Shown in pieces: positions 23,026-32,626 of a stretch of 64,000 nt of DNA; positions within the stretch are counted from its first letter, which is position 1, and every line of letters starts with the position of its first letter. The notes below the pieces were generated by a model, which searched no databases, was not told where the DNA came from, and saw only the letters and a program-made list of their open reading frames with translations. The DNA is taken from the NCBI GenBank assembly GCA_001972305.1, contig BDDD01005208.1, positions 26,333 to 90,332 of the forward strand, written 5' to 3'. The DNA is from Cephalotus follicularis. Taxonomy: Eukaryota; Streptophyta; Magnoliopsida; Oxalidales; Cephalotaceae. A program made the translations under genes and the position numbers.

Positions 23026-23190
23026 TGTCTTTTGAAAAGGCGTCGACGTCTTTACATAGACGTCGATGCCTTTTCCATTTTTGTAAGAAGGTGTCGATGC
23101 CTTCCCCCAAAGTCGACGTTCACGGTCATTCATTCACGCGTACCTCAATCCTCATAGGCGTCGGCGTCTTTCAAAAGACGTCGATGTCTT
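23026..23190. repeat. Palindrome array in LTR C, second cluster
   Basis: AAAAGGCGTCGACGTCTTT, AGACGTCGATGCCTTTT and AAAAGACGTCGATGTCTTT lie close to the LTR end next to the polypurine tract. LTR G has the same two-cluster layout with a different palindrome. Confidence 0.85.
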
Positions 23191-23384
23191 TATCCCAAAA
23201 TAGCGCCATTCCATTTCCAGGTCCATAAATAGGGTTTGCAAGCATCTTTTGAGTTCAAAACTCAACATTCTCATAAAATCAAGCTTAAGATTACATCATA
23301 AATGGAAATATTACATTCAGGAAAATACCGGGCGTTACATCCACCCCACCTTTAAGGAATTTCATCCTCAAAATTAAAATCAAT

Positions 23385-23960
23385 CTAGAACAAGTGCGGG
23401 TAGCGTTTTCGGATGTCCTCCCCACGCTCCCAAGTTGCCTCATCAGGTTTGTGAAACTGCCATTGAACCTTGACCATGGAAATGGTTCGGTTCCTCAAAG
23501 TCTGCATCTTCTGATCGAGAATCCGCACAGGTAACTCCTCACAAGATAGATCATCCTGTACAGGAACAGTATCATAATCCAGGACATGTGATGGGTCCGG
23601 GATATATCTCCTCAGCATAGATATGTGGAAGACGTCGTGCACGTTTGATAGTGCAGGAGGTAAGGCAAGCTGATAGGCCACCTCCCCAACTCTCTCTAGA
23701 ATCTCGAAAGGACCAATGTAGCGAGGAGCTAATTTCCCCTTCCTTCCAAACCGTTGCACGCCCTTCCACGAAGATACTTTCAGGAACACGTGATCACCCA
23801 CGTTAAAGACCAGAGGTCTTCTCTTCACATTGTCAGTGTAGCTCTTCTGCCGACTCTGAGCAGCAAGTAGCTTCTTCTTGATCGTCCTGATCTTCTCTGA
23901 AGTTTCTTCTACCAACTCAGTCCAGAGTAAAGGTCGCTCCCCGACCTCATCCCAACACAC
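23385..23960 (-). pseudogene. Integrase C-terminus and chromodomain-like tail of C
   Basis: The open frame of 191 aa contains the integrase C-terminal region with RRPLVFNVGDHVFLKVS, the GPY/F-type module (PRYIGPFEILERVG) and HDVFHISMLRRYIPDPSH. A chromodomain-like tail follows (TLRNRTISMVKVQWQ, then ATWERGEDIRKRYPHLF). It is separated from the integrase core by a stop at 23964-23966. The tail is thought to bind histone marks and direct integration into heterochromatin in this clade. Confidence 0.87.
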
Positions 23961-23966
23961 AGGGGA

Positions 23967-25208
23967 TCAGCACTTCCTCCCATACAGTGCTTCAAACGGT
24001 GCCATGCCGATACTGGAGTGGTAGCTGTTATTGTAGGAAAACTCTATCAGAGGAATATGATCTTCCCAGGTACCAGCAAAATCAATAACGCAAGCCCGTA
24101 GCATATCCTCCAAGGTCTGGATGGTACGCTCAGACTGCCCATCGGTCTGAGGGTGGAAAGCAGTACTCAAGTTCAGCTTTGTCCCAAAAGCCGACTGAAA
24201 CCTCTTCCAAAAGTTGGAAGTGAAGATAGCATCTCTATCACACACGATGCTGACTGGAACCCCGTGTAGCCTCACTATCTCCTTCACATACAGTCGAGCC
24301 AGCTTGCTCGTAGAATCAGTAACGTGTGTCGGCAGAAAGTGCGCTGATTTGGTGAGTCTATCCACGATAACCCACACGGCATTACGACGGTTCTGAGTCA
24401 GAGGAAAACCTGAAACGAAATCCATTGTAACATGTTCCCACTTCCACTCTGGAATGGGCAAAGGTTGTAACAACCCTGCTGGTCTCTGGTGCTCGGCCTT
24501 AACTGTCTGGCAAGTTAAACACCTTGCCACATACCCAGTGATCTCCCGCTTCATGTCAGGCCACCAGTAACACTTCTTCATGTCTTGATACATCTTCGTG
24601 CTACCCGGATGAATGCTGTACATGGATTTATGAGCACAGCGGAGTAGCTGATCCTTCACTCTAGGCTCATTCAGAATACATACACGTCCCTGATATCTCA
24701 TAATACCATCTTCGTGCACTCTAAAATCAGATTTCGAATCCAGATTCTCTCGAATCTTCTGCAATTCAGGATCATGTGGTTGTGCTTCTTTGATGCGATG
24801 TAGTAGCACTGGTTCTACCCGCATATCGACTAGAAAGATCCCTGGTAACTGATTGAATGGAGACCATTCTCGGAAGTCTTCCAACATCTTCCATTGAGAC
24901 ACCATGGTACTGGCAAGCATAGCCTTGCGGCTCAAGGCATCAGCGACCACATTCGCTCTCCCCGGGTGATATTGTACACTGCAGTCATAATCGTTGAAGA
25001 ATTCCACCCATTTGCGCTGCCTCATGTTCAGTGTATCTTGACAAAACAGATACCTCAAGCTTTTGTGATCGGTGAAGATCTCAAACTGTGCCCCATAAAG
25101 GTAGTGCCTCCACTTCTGAAGGGCGAAGATGATAGCTGCAAGCTCAAGGTCATGAGTTGGGTAATTTTCTTCATGCGGTTTAAGCTTCCTCGAGGCATAT
25201 GCAATCAC
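23967..25208 (-). pseudogene. RNase H and integrase core of C
   Basis: The open frame of 413 aa holds RNase H ([36 protein letters not shown]) and the integrase zinc finger ([14 protein letters not shown], then [12 protein letters not shown]). The integrase core follows, with Asp in HVTMDFVSG, Asp in IVCDRDAIF and Glu in [15 protein letters not shown]. All catalytic acids are present. The frame is cut upstream by TGA at 25209-25211, in the RNase H start, and downstream by a stop at 23964. Confidence 0.9.
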
Positions 25209-25214
25209 TCTGCC

Positions 25215-25709
25215 TCACTGCATCAACACACAGCCCAAACCCTTACCTGATGCATCACTGTATACTTCAAAGCCTTCATTATCCTCAGGTAATGCCAAGA
25301 TAGGAGCGGAAACTAACCGGTCCTTCAGCTCACGAAAACTAGCCTCGCAATCCTCGTCCCAGAAGAAAAGAGTCTTTTTCTGGGTCAGTCTGGTTAAAGG
25401 TTCAGCTATTCGTGAAAAGTTTTGGATAAACCTATGGTAATATCCCGCCAAACCAAGGAAACTGCGCACCTCCGTCACATTCTTTGGTTGCGGCCAGTTT
25501 CTCACTACTTCAGTTTTTGACGGATCCACCGTCAAGCCTTCTCCAGATACTATGTGACCGAGAAAGATCACATGGTCAAGCCAGAACTCGCATTTGCCAA
25601 ACTTGGCGTACAATCGATGTTCTCTAAGGACCTGTAATACCATCCTCAGGTGTCGAGTGTGCTCCTCCTCACTCCTCGAATATACCAATATATCATCAAT
25701 GAATACCAC
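25215..25709 (-). pseudogene. Reverse transcriptase C-terminal part of C
   Basis: It starts at the catalytic box [10 protein letters not shown] and continues through [29 protein letters not shown] and the first RNase H motif [15 protein letters not shown]. It is bounded by a TAG stop just before the catalytic box (25713-25715) and TGA after LMQ. Both stops can be explained by single C-to-T changes. Confidence 0.88.
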
Positions 25710-25715
25710 AACAAA

Positions 25716-26980
25716 CTAGTCCAGGTACGGTCGGAATACGTCATTCATCAATGACATAAAAGCTGCCGGTGCATTGGTAACACCGAACGGCATCATCAAG
25801 AATTCGTAGTGACCATACCGTGTTCGGAAGGCAGTTTTCTCAATGTCCCCTTCCCTTACTCGCAACTGGTGGTAACCCGTTCTCAAATCGAGCTTAGAAA
25901 ACACCCTCGATCCTTGCAACAGATCAAATAAATCCTCAATGTGGGGTAAAGGATATTTATTCTTGATAGTTGCTTTGTTCAACATTCGGTAATCAATACA
26001 GAGTCTCATCGACCCATCCTTCTTCTTGACAAACAGTATCGGTGCACCCCACGGAGAAACACTGGGTCTTACAAAACCCTTATCAATCAGGTCTTGTAAC
26101 TGTAGTTTCAGCTCTCGCAATTCATCCGGAGCCATCCGATAGGGTGATTTAGAGATAGGAGCCGTTCCGGGATTAAGATCAATAACGAACTCCATACTCC
26201 TTTTGGGTGGTAAGGATCCCAAGTCATCAGGAAACACATCCGGAAATTCGCAAACAACTGGAATTTCCTCCAAACTCAAGCCTTTCTCCTTCCTTCGGTC
26301 AATAACATATGCCAAATATCCCTCGCATCCCTTTTCCAGGTATCTCGATGCTCGGATAAAAGATATGATCGGTGTTGAAAATCCCTTATCTCCCTTGAAC
26401 TGAAAAGTCGTTCCGTCGGGCAGACAGAAATCCACAGTCTTGTGGTAACAATCCATACGAGCACGGTGTGCCGATAGCCAATCCATCTCCAATATCACAT
26501 CGAAGTCACGGATAGGCAGTACAATAAAATCTGCATATAAAGGAATGCCTGCCATAGACATCTCACAACTCCTATATACCGAGTTAGTATACATAGAAGT
26601 CCCAGTCGGTGTACGCACATCAAGTGTATAAGACAAGCAGTCAGGGGTGACATCTAAACAAGATGCAAAATGTGCAGATATAAATGAATTTGATGCACAT
26701 GAGTCCATCAGTACTCTAGGAGAATAACCATATATATACAGAGTACATCCAACAACAGAAGTTGACTCTGGAACCTCAGTCTGAGCAAGTACAAAAACTC
26801 TACCTTTTGCGATGCCCTTGCCGGTATCCTTCCTCTGCGATGGTCCCGCAGTCGCACCACTGTTGCTCCCCGGTCCAGTAGGCGCTGTAGAAGGACTCTT
26901 TGGACAGTCCTTCACTGAATGACCAGGTGCCCCGCACCTCAAGCACCAACCATTAAATCTCCAGCAGTCCTTTTGTTGAT
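25716..26980 (-). pseudogene. gag end, protease and RT N-terminal part of C
   Basis: The frame reads through the second CCHC knuckle ([14 protein letters not shown]) into protease and RT. The protease active-site word is [10 protein letters not shown], with Cys in place of the Gly of the usual DSG, so proteolysis was probably lost. The RT part shows [50 protein letters not shown] (first catalytic Asp) and [13 protein letters not shown]. It ends at a TAG stop right before the FIDD box. Confidence 0.88.
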
Positions 26981-27931
26981 GGCCGATACGACCACAGTAA
27001 AAGCATACTCCAGATCTAGCATTACTCCCCTGGCTGGGAGTACCCTGAGAAGCAGTCTGTTGAGACTTGTTCTTCGATGACTTCGTCGGAGAACCACCTT
27101 GCCACTTTGACGATGTCGGTCGGGACTGTGTAGGACCCTGCTTATTCTCCTTTGCGCGGGCCCTCTAAGCCCGGTCCTCACCAGATATCATCTCCTTTGC
27201 GCAACCTCCACATAAGTCCTCAGCTCCATGGCTCTAATCCTCGACCGAAGATCCGGTCGCAACCCTCTCAAGAACCTCCGTATCTTCTTTGCTTCATCAG
27301 CTACCAGGTACGATGAATGTCTAGCCAACTCCATGAACTTTGCTTGATATTCTGCAACAGTCATCTCTTCTTGCCGTAACTCCAAGAGCTCAGTCTCTCG
27401 TCACTCTTGCTCAATGTACGGAACATAAGTCTCCAGGAACTCTGTCTGGAATCGGTCCCAAGTGTTGTCCAGTCCTTGTGATTCCCACTTTGTTCTAACC
27501 ATTTCCCACCAATGAGTGGCCTCACCCCATAGGCGGTACACAGCAAATCTCAACTTTTGATCATCAGTACAGTTCATCCCCTGAAAGATCTTCTCCAGGT
27601 CCTGCAGCCATCTCTCAGCAACCGTAGCATCCAGTTCCCCCTTGAAGCTGGGCGGATTCAGCCTTATGAATCTCTCAATATCTCCCCCAAAACCATCCCC
27701 TCCCGGGCAGTGGTCGGGACCTCTATGCTGCGGTCGGGCCTGCGCATGGTACTGGCGCATCTCCTCCGCATTGGCCCTGCTAAAGTCCATTTGTTGTTGA
27801 AAGTAGTCTGCGATCCGAACCATCGGATCTCTGTCATCCTGGGGGATATTCATCCCTTGCGGAACATTAGATTCTTCCGGGGCATTAGCTCCAACGGCTC
27901 TAGCCCTAGCACGTGTCCTTCTTCGATCCAT
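26981..27931 (-). pseudogene. gag of C
   Basis: The start codon is at 27931, with the same Arg-rich N-terminus as the left copy. Gag helices follow (ERWLQDLEKIFQGM, TWDRFQTEFLETYVP). A TGA after YIEQE near 27398 is followed in frame by ELLELRQEEMTVAEYQAKFMEL. A frameshift near 27190 and a TAG near 27168 precede a Ser/Gln-rich linker and the first CCHC knuckle ([14 protein letters not shown] at about 26995). The same gag, with different stops, is found in element G. Confidence 0.87.
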
Positions 27932-28934
27932 TTTTCCTATAAGAAGATTGACGGTCAGTCACAACTTTTAGGAAAACAATTCATTAATTCCCAAGGAAAG
28001 TATCCTAGCTAAGCATATTTGGAATATGCTCTGATACCACTGTTGTCACACCCCGTTCATAGGAACTGCAACATTAAAGCGGTAAAGGCAATTAACATAA
28101 AATACAGCTCATGAAAAACCATAAAAAAAAAACTTTTCCAAGAGTAACAGTTGCGGAAGCATAACAAGCTCATAAGCTGTAGCACGTAACGTGCATCCCA
28201 TACCGCACGCTACCCAAATACCAGTCATAAAGGTTAATCGCCCACGAAACGGAGCGTGAAATGCAGTACAATATAAAATTTCCTTCAGGAACAGAACCAT
28301 AATAATGGTACATCCAAAAACCATAATCCACATGGATTTATTACAAAACAAAATGATAAACAAAACAGGAATATAACTAGATCAAGAATATAACAACTTG
28401 ATCTTCGTCCATGCCGATCCAAGTGCACACTGCATCAATCTGTAAAGCAGGGGGTTAGCCTTTGTCCTCACTCGGCTAAGTCATAACAGTAATTCGGGAT
28501 CAACATAATGCATGTCATGATATGAATGCATAATGATGCAGTGCAGTGGAGACCCAGTTTATACATATATGAAAATATATATACGTATAACAGTACAGTA
28601 AAATATCAGTGTTTCATATATAAGAAATATATGTATAAAGTAACAGTACAGTAGTAACCCGGCCAGGGATACGTCAACGATCACAGTAATGTCCGTCAAG
28701 GACCAGTAAACAGTACAGTACAGTATGTCCACATAGGACCACAACAACAGTCAGGATGTCCACATAAGACCACAACAGGCAGTATGTCCACATGGGACCA
28801 CAACAAAAATATATAGCGCCACCAACTCCTGGCCCCACGCTACACTCCCACTCCGGTCCCCACTTCGGGCAACCGAGCGAGGCAACAGTACAGTGAGTCA
28901 CCTAGCCTTGCTCCAGGCCCCTAGGTACAACCCC
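27494..28934 (-). repeat. Right copy of 1441-bp terminal direct repeat of segment C
   Basis: This is the partner of 20107-21547. It holds the gag start, leader, primer-binding site (28028-28039) and LTR bases 28044-28934, and ends abruptly at ACAACCCC, where B's 3' LTR begins with TTATTTGTG. Confidence 0.92.
28044..28934 (-). mobile_element. Partial LTR of segment C
   Basis: These are the first 891 bp of the C LTR (plus orientation), starting TGTCACACCCCG. The other 1.8 kb of this LTR copy is absent. Confidence 0.9.
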
Positions 28935-30167
28935 TTATTTGTGATATTTTTATGCTTGGAATAGACTACTTTGGTTATGTTATGTTGATTTTCATATATA
29001 AGTGCAAAAGGACCAAAGTGCAAGAATGCTACCCAAAGTTGTGCCAATTAGAGCTTGAAAGTGAAAGATTGAAGAATTGACAAATTCGGCAGAAACAGAG
29101 TAAAAAGCGTCGATGTTTTTCATAGGGATCGATGTCTTTTCTGGGTTTACAATAAACGCGTCAACGTCTTGAGGATCGACGTCTTTTCTGGGAATTGCAA
29201 CTTACCTTCAAGAGCTATGAGAAAGACATCGACGTCTTTGATCATAGGGATCGACGTCTTTGTGTAAATTGGACCTGTGAATTTTGGAGCAAAAGACATC
29301 GACGTCTTTCATCATAGGGATCGATGTCTTTCATGCGCATCTCAGCAAAACGTAATTTTTAGCAAAAGACATCGACGTCTTTTGTTAGGGATCGACGTCT
29401 TCTTCTGCAGCAGAAATAGAAAGTTAGATTTTTTGCCAGATTTTGTAACTAGGATTCATTTATTTCCGTTTTTTATTAGTTTTGTAGTATAAAAACAATG
29501 TAATGCCGGCCAAATCAAGTGTAGAGTAGAAGTAGAGGCTGGTAGAAACCCTAATTTCTTTTATCAATTTAGTTTTGTTTCACAATGTTTAGTAGATAAA
29601 CTTTTCAAGGTTTTGGGGAAGAACAAAGCCTAGATTGTTATTGTTTCAATTCCATCAATAAAAATCCTTGAATATTTGATTTGTTCTTCAATATTTCTGC
29701 CTTCGCACACACTTTGTCTGTCTGATTAAAATCCACATACATCTTGTCGGTGAAGCTGAAAATTGGTGAATAAACGGTGCTTAACTCAATCAACGGAGTC
29801 TACTCATACGATTTGCCAACAACGAACACACTTCATATAGACCTAGCATGTCTACTCATACGTCTTGTCATCATTGTCACACTCTGTATCGACCTAGCTA
29901 CCGCTGATTATCAAGGTATGATCGTTCAAATTAAATAGAATTGTTCAATACAATCTACAGTGAGTTTCTATACCCTAAAACCGCTTTTTAATTATATATT
30001 TTCTTAGCTTCTATTCATTAGTTTGATAGTTTATCTCAATATTTGGTATACTTCGCCTAGGTTGGATATATTATAACTAGTTTATCGTTTCCCTGCGTTC
30101 GACCCGTTACTGCATGATCCGTGCACTTGCGGCTATAAATTTTAAAACATTCTTTTTACAGTGAACA
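28935..30167 (+). mobile_element. 3' LTR of element B, left end missing
   Basis: It is homologous to 9345-10629 and lacks the first 33 bp, which were lost at the junction with C. It contains the palindrome array (29105-29405), a TATA box near 29490, one copy of the 51-bp unit, and ends ACAGTGAACA followed by the AAAAGG target duplication. Confidence 0.92.
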
Positions 30168-30518
30168 AAAAGGCATAACTATAAACTCATAATAGACATA
30201 TAGTGATCTGAAAGCAGTCTTCAGGATATCCTCCGGTCTGACTTTCAGCTGGTGATAGCCCGATCTCAAGTCAAGTTTAGAAAATCCTGTCGCTCCTCTA
30301 AGCTGATCAAACAGCTCATCAATGTGCGATTGAGGGTAGTTATTCTTCACTGTAACTTTGTTGAGTTGTCGGTAATCGATACACATTCGGAGCGATCCAT
30401 CTTTCTTCTTGACAAAGAGAATAGGTGCTCCCCAGGGTAAAGCACTAGGCCTTATAAAACCTTTGTCCAGAAGATTCTGTAACTATATCTTTAACTCTTT
30501 CAATTCTATTAGTGCCAT
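30168..30518 (-). pseudogene. Reverse transcriptase N-terminal half of A
   Basis: The minus strand shows [44 protein letters not shown] and the start of the MPFG motif, where B inserted. An upstream part (to 30518) includes a stop in the helix before DKGFIRPS. The other half is at 8682-9311. Confidence 0.88.
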
Positions 30519-31385
30519 TCAGTATGGTGCTCGAGAAATCGGTGCAGTTCCCGGTATCAAATCAATCATAGATTCTATCTCTTTGTCTTGTGGTAACGAA
30601 GTCAAATCCTGAGGAAAAACATCTCCGAACTCGCAACCCACTGGAATATCTTCCAGTTTTGGCTGCCATCTATCTGTATCGAGCACGTGTACCAGAAATC
30701 CCTGGCATCCCTGTCGTAACAATATGTCCGCATGCAAAGACAAAATCATCAGAACCAACAATGGCTCTAAGGTGCCAAGGAATCGGAAAGGTAGTCGTTC
30801 TGGAGGACTGAAAACCACTACTTTCCGATGACAATCCGCCTGAGCAAAGCTAGTAGACAACCAATCCATGCCCTGAATCACATCTAGGCCATCCATCGAT
30901 AAAATAATAAGATCGGCTAACAAGCAACGATCATCAATCTCTACAATACAATCTCTACACACTCGATCGGTGGTCGCTGACTCAGCGAGAGGTGTGGATA
31001 CCTCCATCAAAAAGGAAAGGTACTTAGGCCTCAAACAAACATGAGAGACAAAATGCAATGCAATGAATGAATGGGATGAACCTGGATCAATAAGAACCCG
31101 TGCTGGAAGCTGAAAGAGCCGAATAGTACCTCCAATCAAAACATCCGACCTTGCTGCAACACTCGGCTCCATAGAAAAAACTATAGCCCGAACTGTCAGA
31201 ATAGAACTCATAGGATGTTTCCCTCTAGACTGCGAAGTCCCACGGGAAGAAGTCGGTACACTGGCAGTCGGTCCATGTGAATGTGGTGACCATTGTGTCT
31301 GATCCACTCCTCTAGGACTAGAACTCCGAGGACAATCTCTGGAAATATGGTCAGAACCACCACCACAAACCAAACAATGGCCCAA
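30519..31385 (-). pseudogene. gag knuckle and protease of A
   Basis: The open frame of 288 aa contains a CCHC knuckle (CLVCGGGSDHISRDC, with one extra residue), a Ser/Pro-rich linker and the protease. The protease active-site word is LIDPGSSHSFI, with DPG in place of DSG or DTG. It ends in GCEFGDVFPQDLTSLP, which leads into RT. An upstream stop at about 31390 and a broken first knuckle (TNHTSENC word) precede it. Confidence 0.82.
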
Positions 31386-31399
31386 AAACTATCTACAAT

Positions 31400-32489
31400 T
31401 CTCAGAAGTATGGTTGGTCTTCTGAAAATGCACACAAGGGACCGTAGCACTCTGATTATCGCTCCTAGAAAATCTAGAGGGTGTACCCTAACTAGGTGCT
31501 AAAGATCGGCCACCTCGATGTGTGTTCCTCGATCTACCTCTCCTCCGAGAATGGGATGAGTTCCCACTACCCTTACTGCTACCATGAGAACCAAGAGAGG
31601 GGCTACTATCTATCTTCTGTGATTTAGCATAACTACTACAACTCTGCCAAGAAGAAGGAGTAGGCCTGGTGCGGGCTATATCTCTCATCAGTTTAGCCTC
31701 AGCTGCAATATCCTCAAGCTGCATAGCTCGGGAAGAAATATTCAATATGTAGGTCAATCTTAAGGGAGTCAAGTGCCTCCTCAAATCCAATCTCAGTCCC
31801 CGAAGGAACTTATTTGCTCTACGCTTTTGGCCTTCTACTAAGTACGGGGCAGATCGGGCTAGTTGCAAGAATCTCGCCTCATACTCAGCAACTATCATAC
31901 TTCCCTAAACCAAATTAGCAAATTCAATCTCTCTTATGTCTGCCTGTACCTAAGGGTAATACCTTGCATTGAATTCTCTTTTGAAGGCATCCCAAGAGCA
32001 GGCTGTACCATTTCTTGTCCAATATGTATTTGCCATAGCCCACCAGTGCTCAGCTTCTCCTTGGAGCATATACATTGTCAATACCAATTTCTGTTCATCA
32101 TCATATCCCATGTCTTCAAAGATCTTTTCCAGTTGATCCAACCAAGACCCAGCAAGAGTAGGATCGGGGAGTCCTACAAATGCTGGAGGCTGCAACTTAA
32201 GGAAACGGCCCAACATGTCTTCCCTCCTTGGTCTATGTTTCGTTCGAGCATGTTGGGGTCACATCAGAGTATGCATTTGTGCCATCATGGCACACAACTG
32301 TCAACAAACCTCAGGGTCAGCCCCGGCTGGTAGAGCATTAGGATCATACTCTGGAAAAACATTGTCGAGTGCCAGTTCATTAAAAACAGGAGCAAGGGCA
32401 GAAGCAGGAGCATTCCTTCCACCTCGACGGCCACACCTTCCCATATTGTTCATCCCTATAGAGGACAACAATGGGATGATTAGATACAA
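31400..32489 (-). pseudogene. gag of A
   Basis: The start lies near 32442-32489 (MGRCGRRGGRNAPAS). Pieces at 31950-32216 (FLKLQPPAFVG, SWLDQLEKIFEDMGY, EHWWAMANTYW, WDAFKREFNARYYP) and 31488-31898 (VAEYEARFLQLARSAPYLV, Ser/Arg-rich tail) follow, separated by stops and frameshifts. The order matches gag of C. Confidence 0.82.
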
Positions 32490-32611
32490 TCTCTTTCAAT
32501 TCCAGTATCAATCTCTTTTCCAATAACAATAGCATGAATAGATAAGGACCTATATCATGCAAATCCATTCAATCAACGCATTAATATATTTCTCTAGCAG
32601 GCCAACCAATG

Positions 32612-32623
32612 TCTCTTATACCA
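32612..32623 (-). promoter_or_regulatory. Degenerate primer-binding site of A
   Basis: The minus strand reads TGGTATAAGAGA, matching the initiator tRNA-Met site TGGTATCAGAGC at ten of twelve bases, 3 bp from the LTR. Confidence 0.65.
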
Positions 32624-32626
32624 TTC

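Larger units (their letters stand above)
20657..23339 (-). mobile_element. Complete LTR of segment C
   Basis: The LTR runs from TGTCACACCCCG to GGCGTTACA (2683 bp); the start could be three bases earlier at TGTTGTC. Read on the minus strand it begins TGTAACGCCC. Two palindrome arrays lie at 22024-22270 and 23026-23190. Runs of ACAGTACAGT and of ATGTCCACATNNGACCACAAC lie at 21200-21420. A polypurine tract is adjacent at 23340-23357 (minus-strand CCTTAAAGGTGGGGTGGA). Parts of it are related to the LTR of G. Confidence 0.88.
20107..28934 (-). mobile_element. Segment C: circularly permuted Tekay/Del-type chromovirus
   Basis: In plus coordinates the order is gag start, primer-binding site, full LTR, pol and gag, primer-binding site, partial LTR. 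The first 1441 bp (20107-21547) repeat as 27494-28934 at a constant offset of 7387 bp with one mismatch seen (T 21040, A 28427). The 7387-bp period equals one LTR plus one internal region, so the segment is about 1.2 turns of a one-LTR unit. No target-site duplication is visible. B's integrase end, 3' region and the first 33 bp of its 3' LTR are missing at the site. Confidence 0.88.
9312..30167 (+). mobile_element. Element B: Athila-type Ty3/gypsy retrotransposon, multiply interrupted
   Basis: B is a plus-strand element with LTRs at 9312-10629 (complete) and 28935-30167 (left end missing), inserted in A's RT gene with target-site duplication AAAAGG (9306-9311 and 30168-30173). The tRNA-Asp primer-binding site, gag with a single CCHC knuckle and RT/integrase sequence are typical of Athila. 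Its own parts are 9312-12767, 15542-16660, 18816-20106 and 28935-30167. Three other elements interrupt it. Protease, the integrase end, any env-like region and the 3' untranslated part are lost. Confidence 0.92.

Noticed and set aside
23222..23232. Plus-strand CATAAATAGGG as promoter of segment C
   Set aside because: C is transcribed from the minus strand by its primer site and gene order; a plus-strand TATA here would be antisense and is unsupported.
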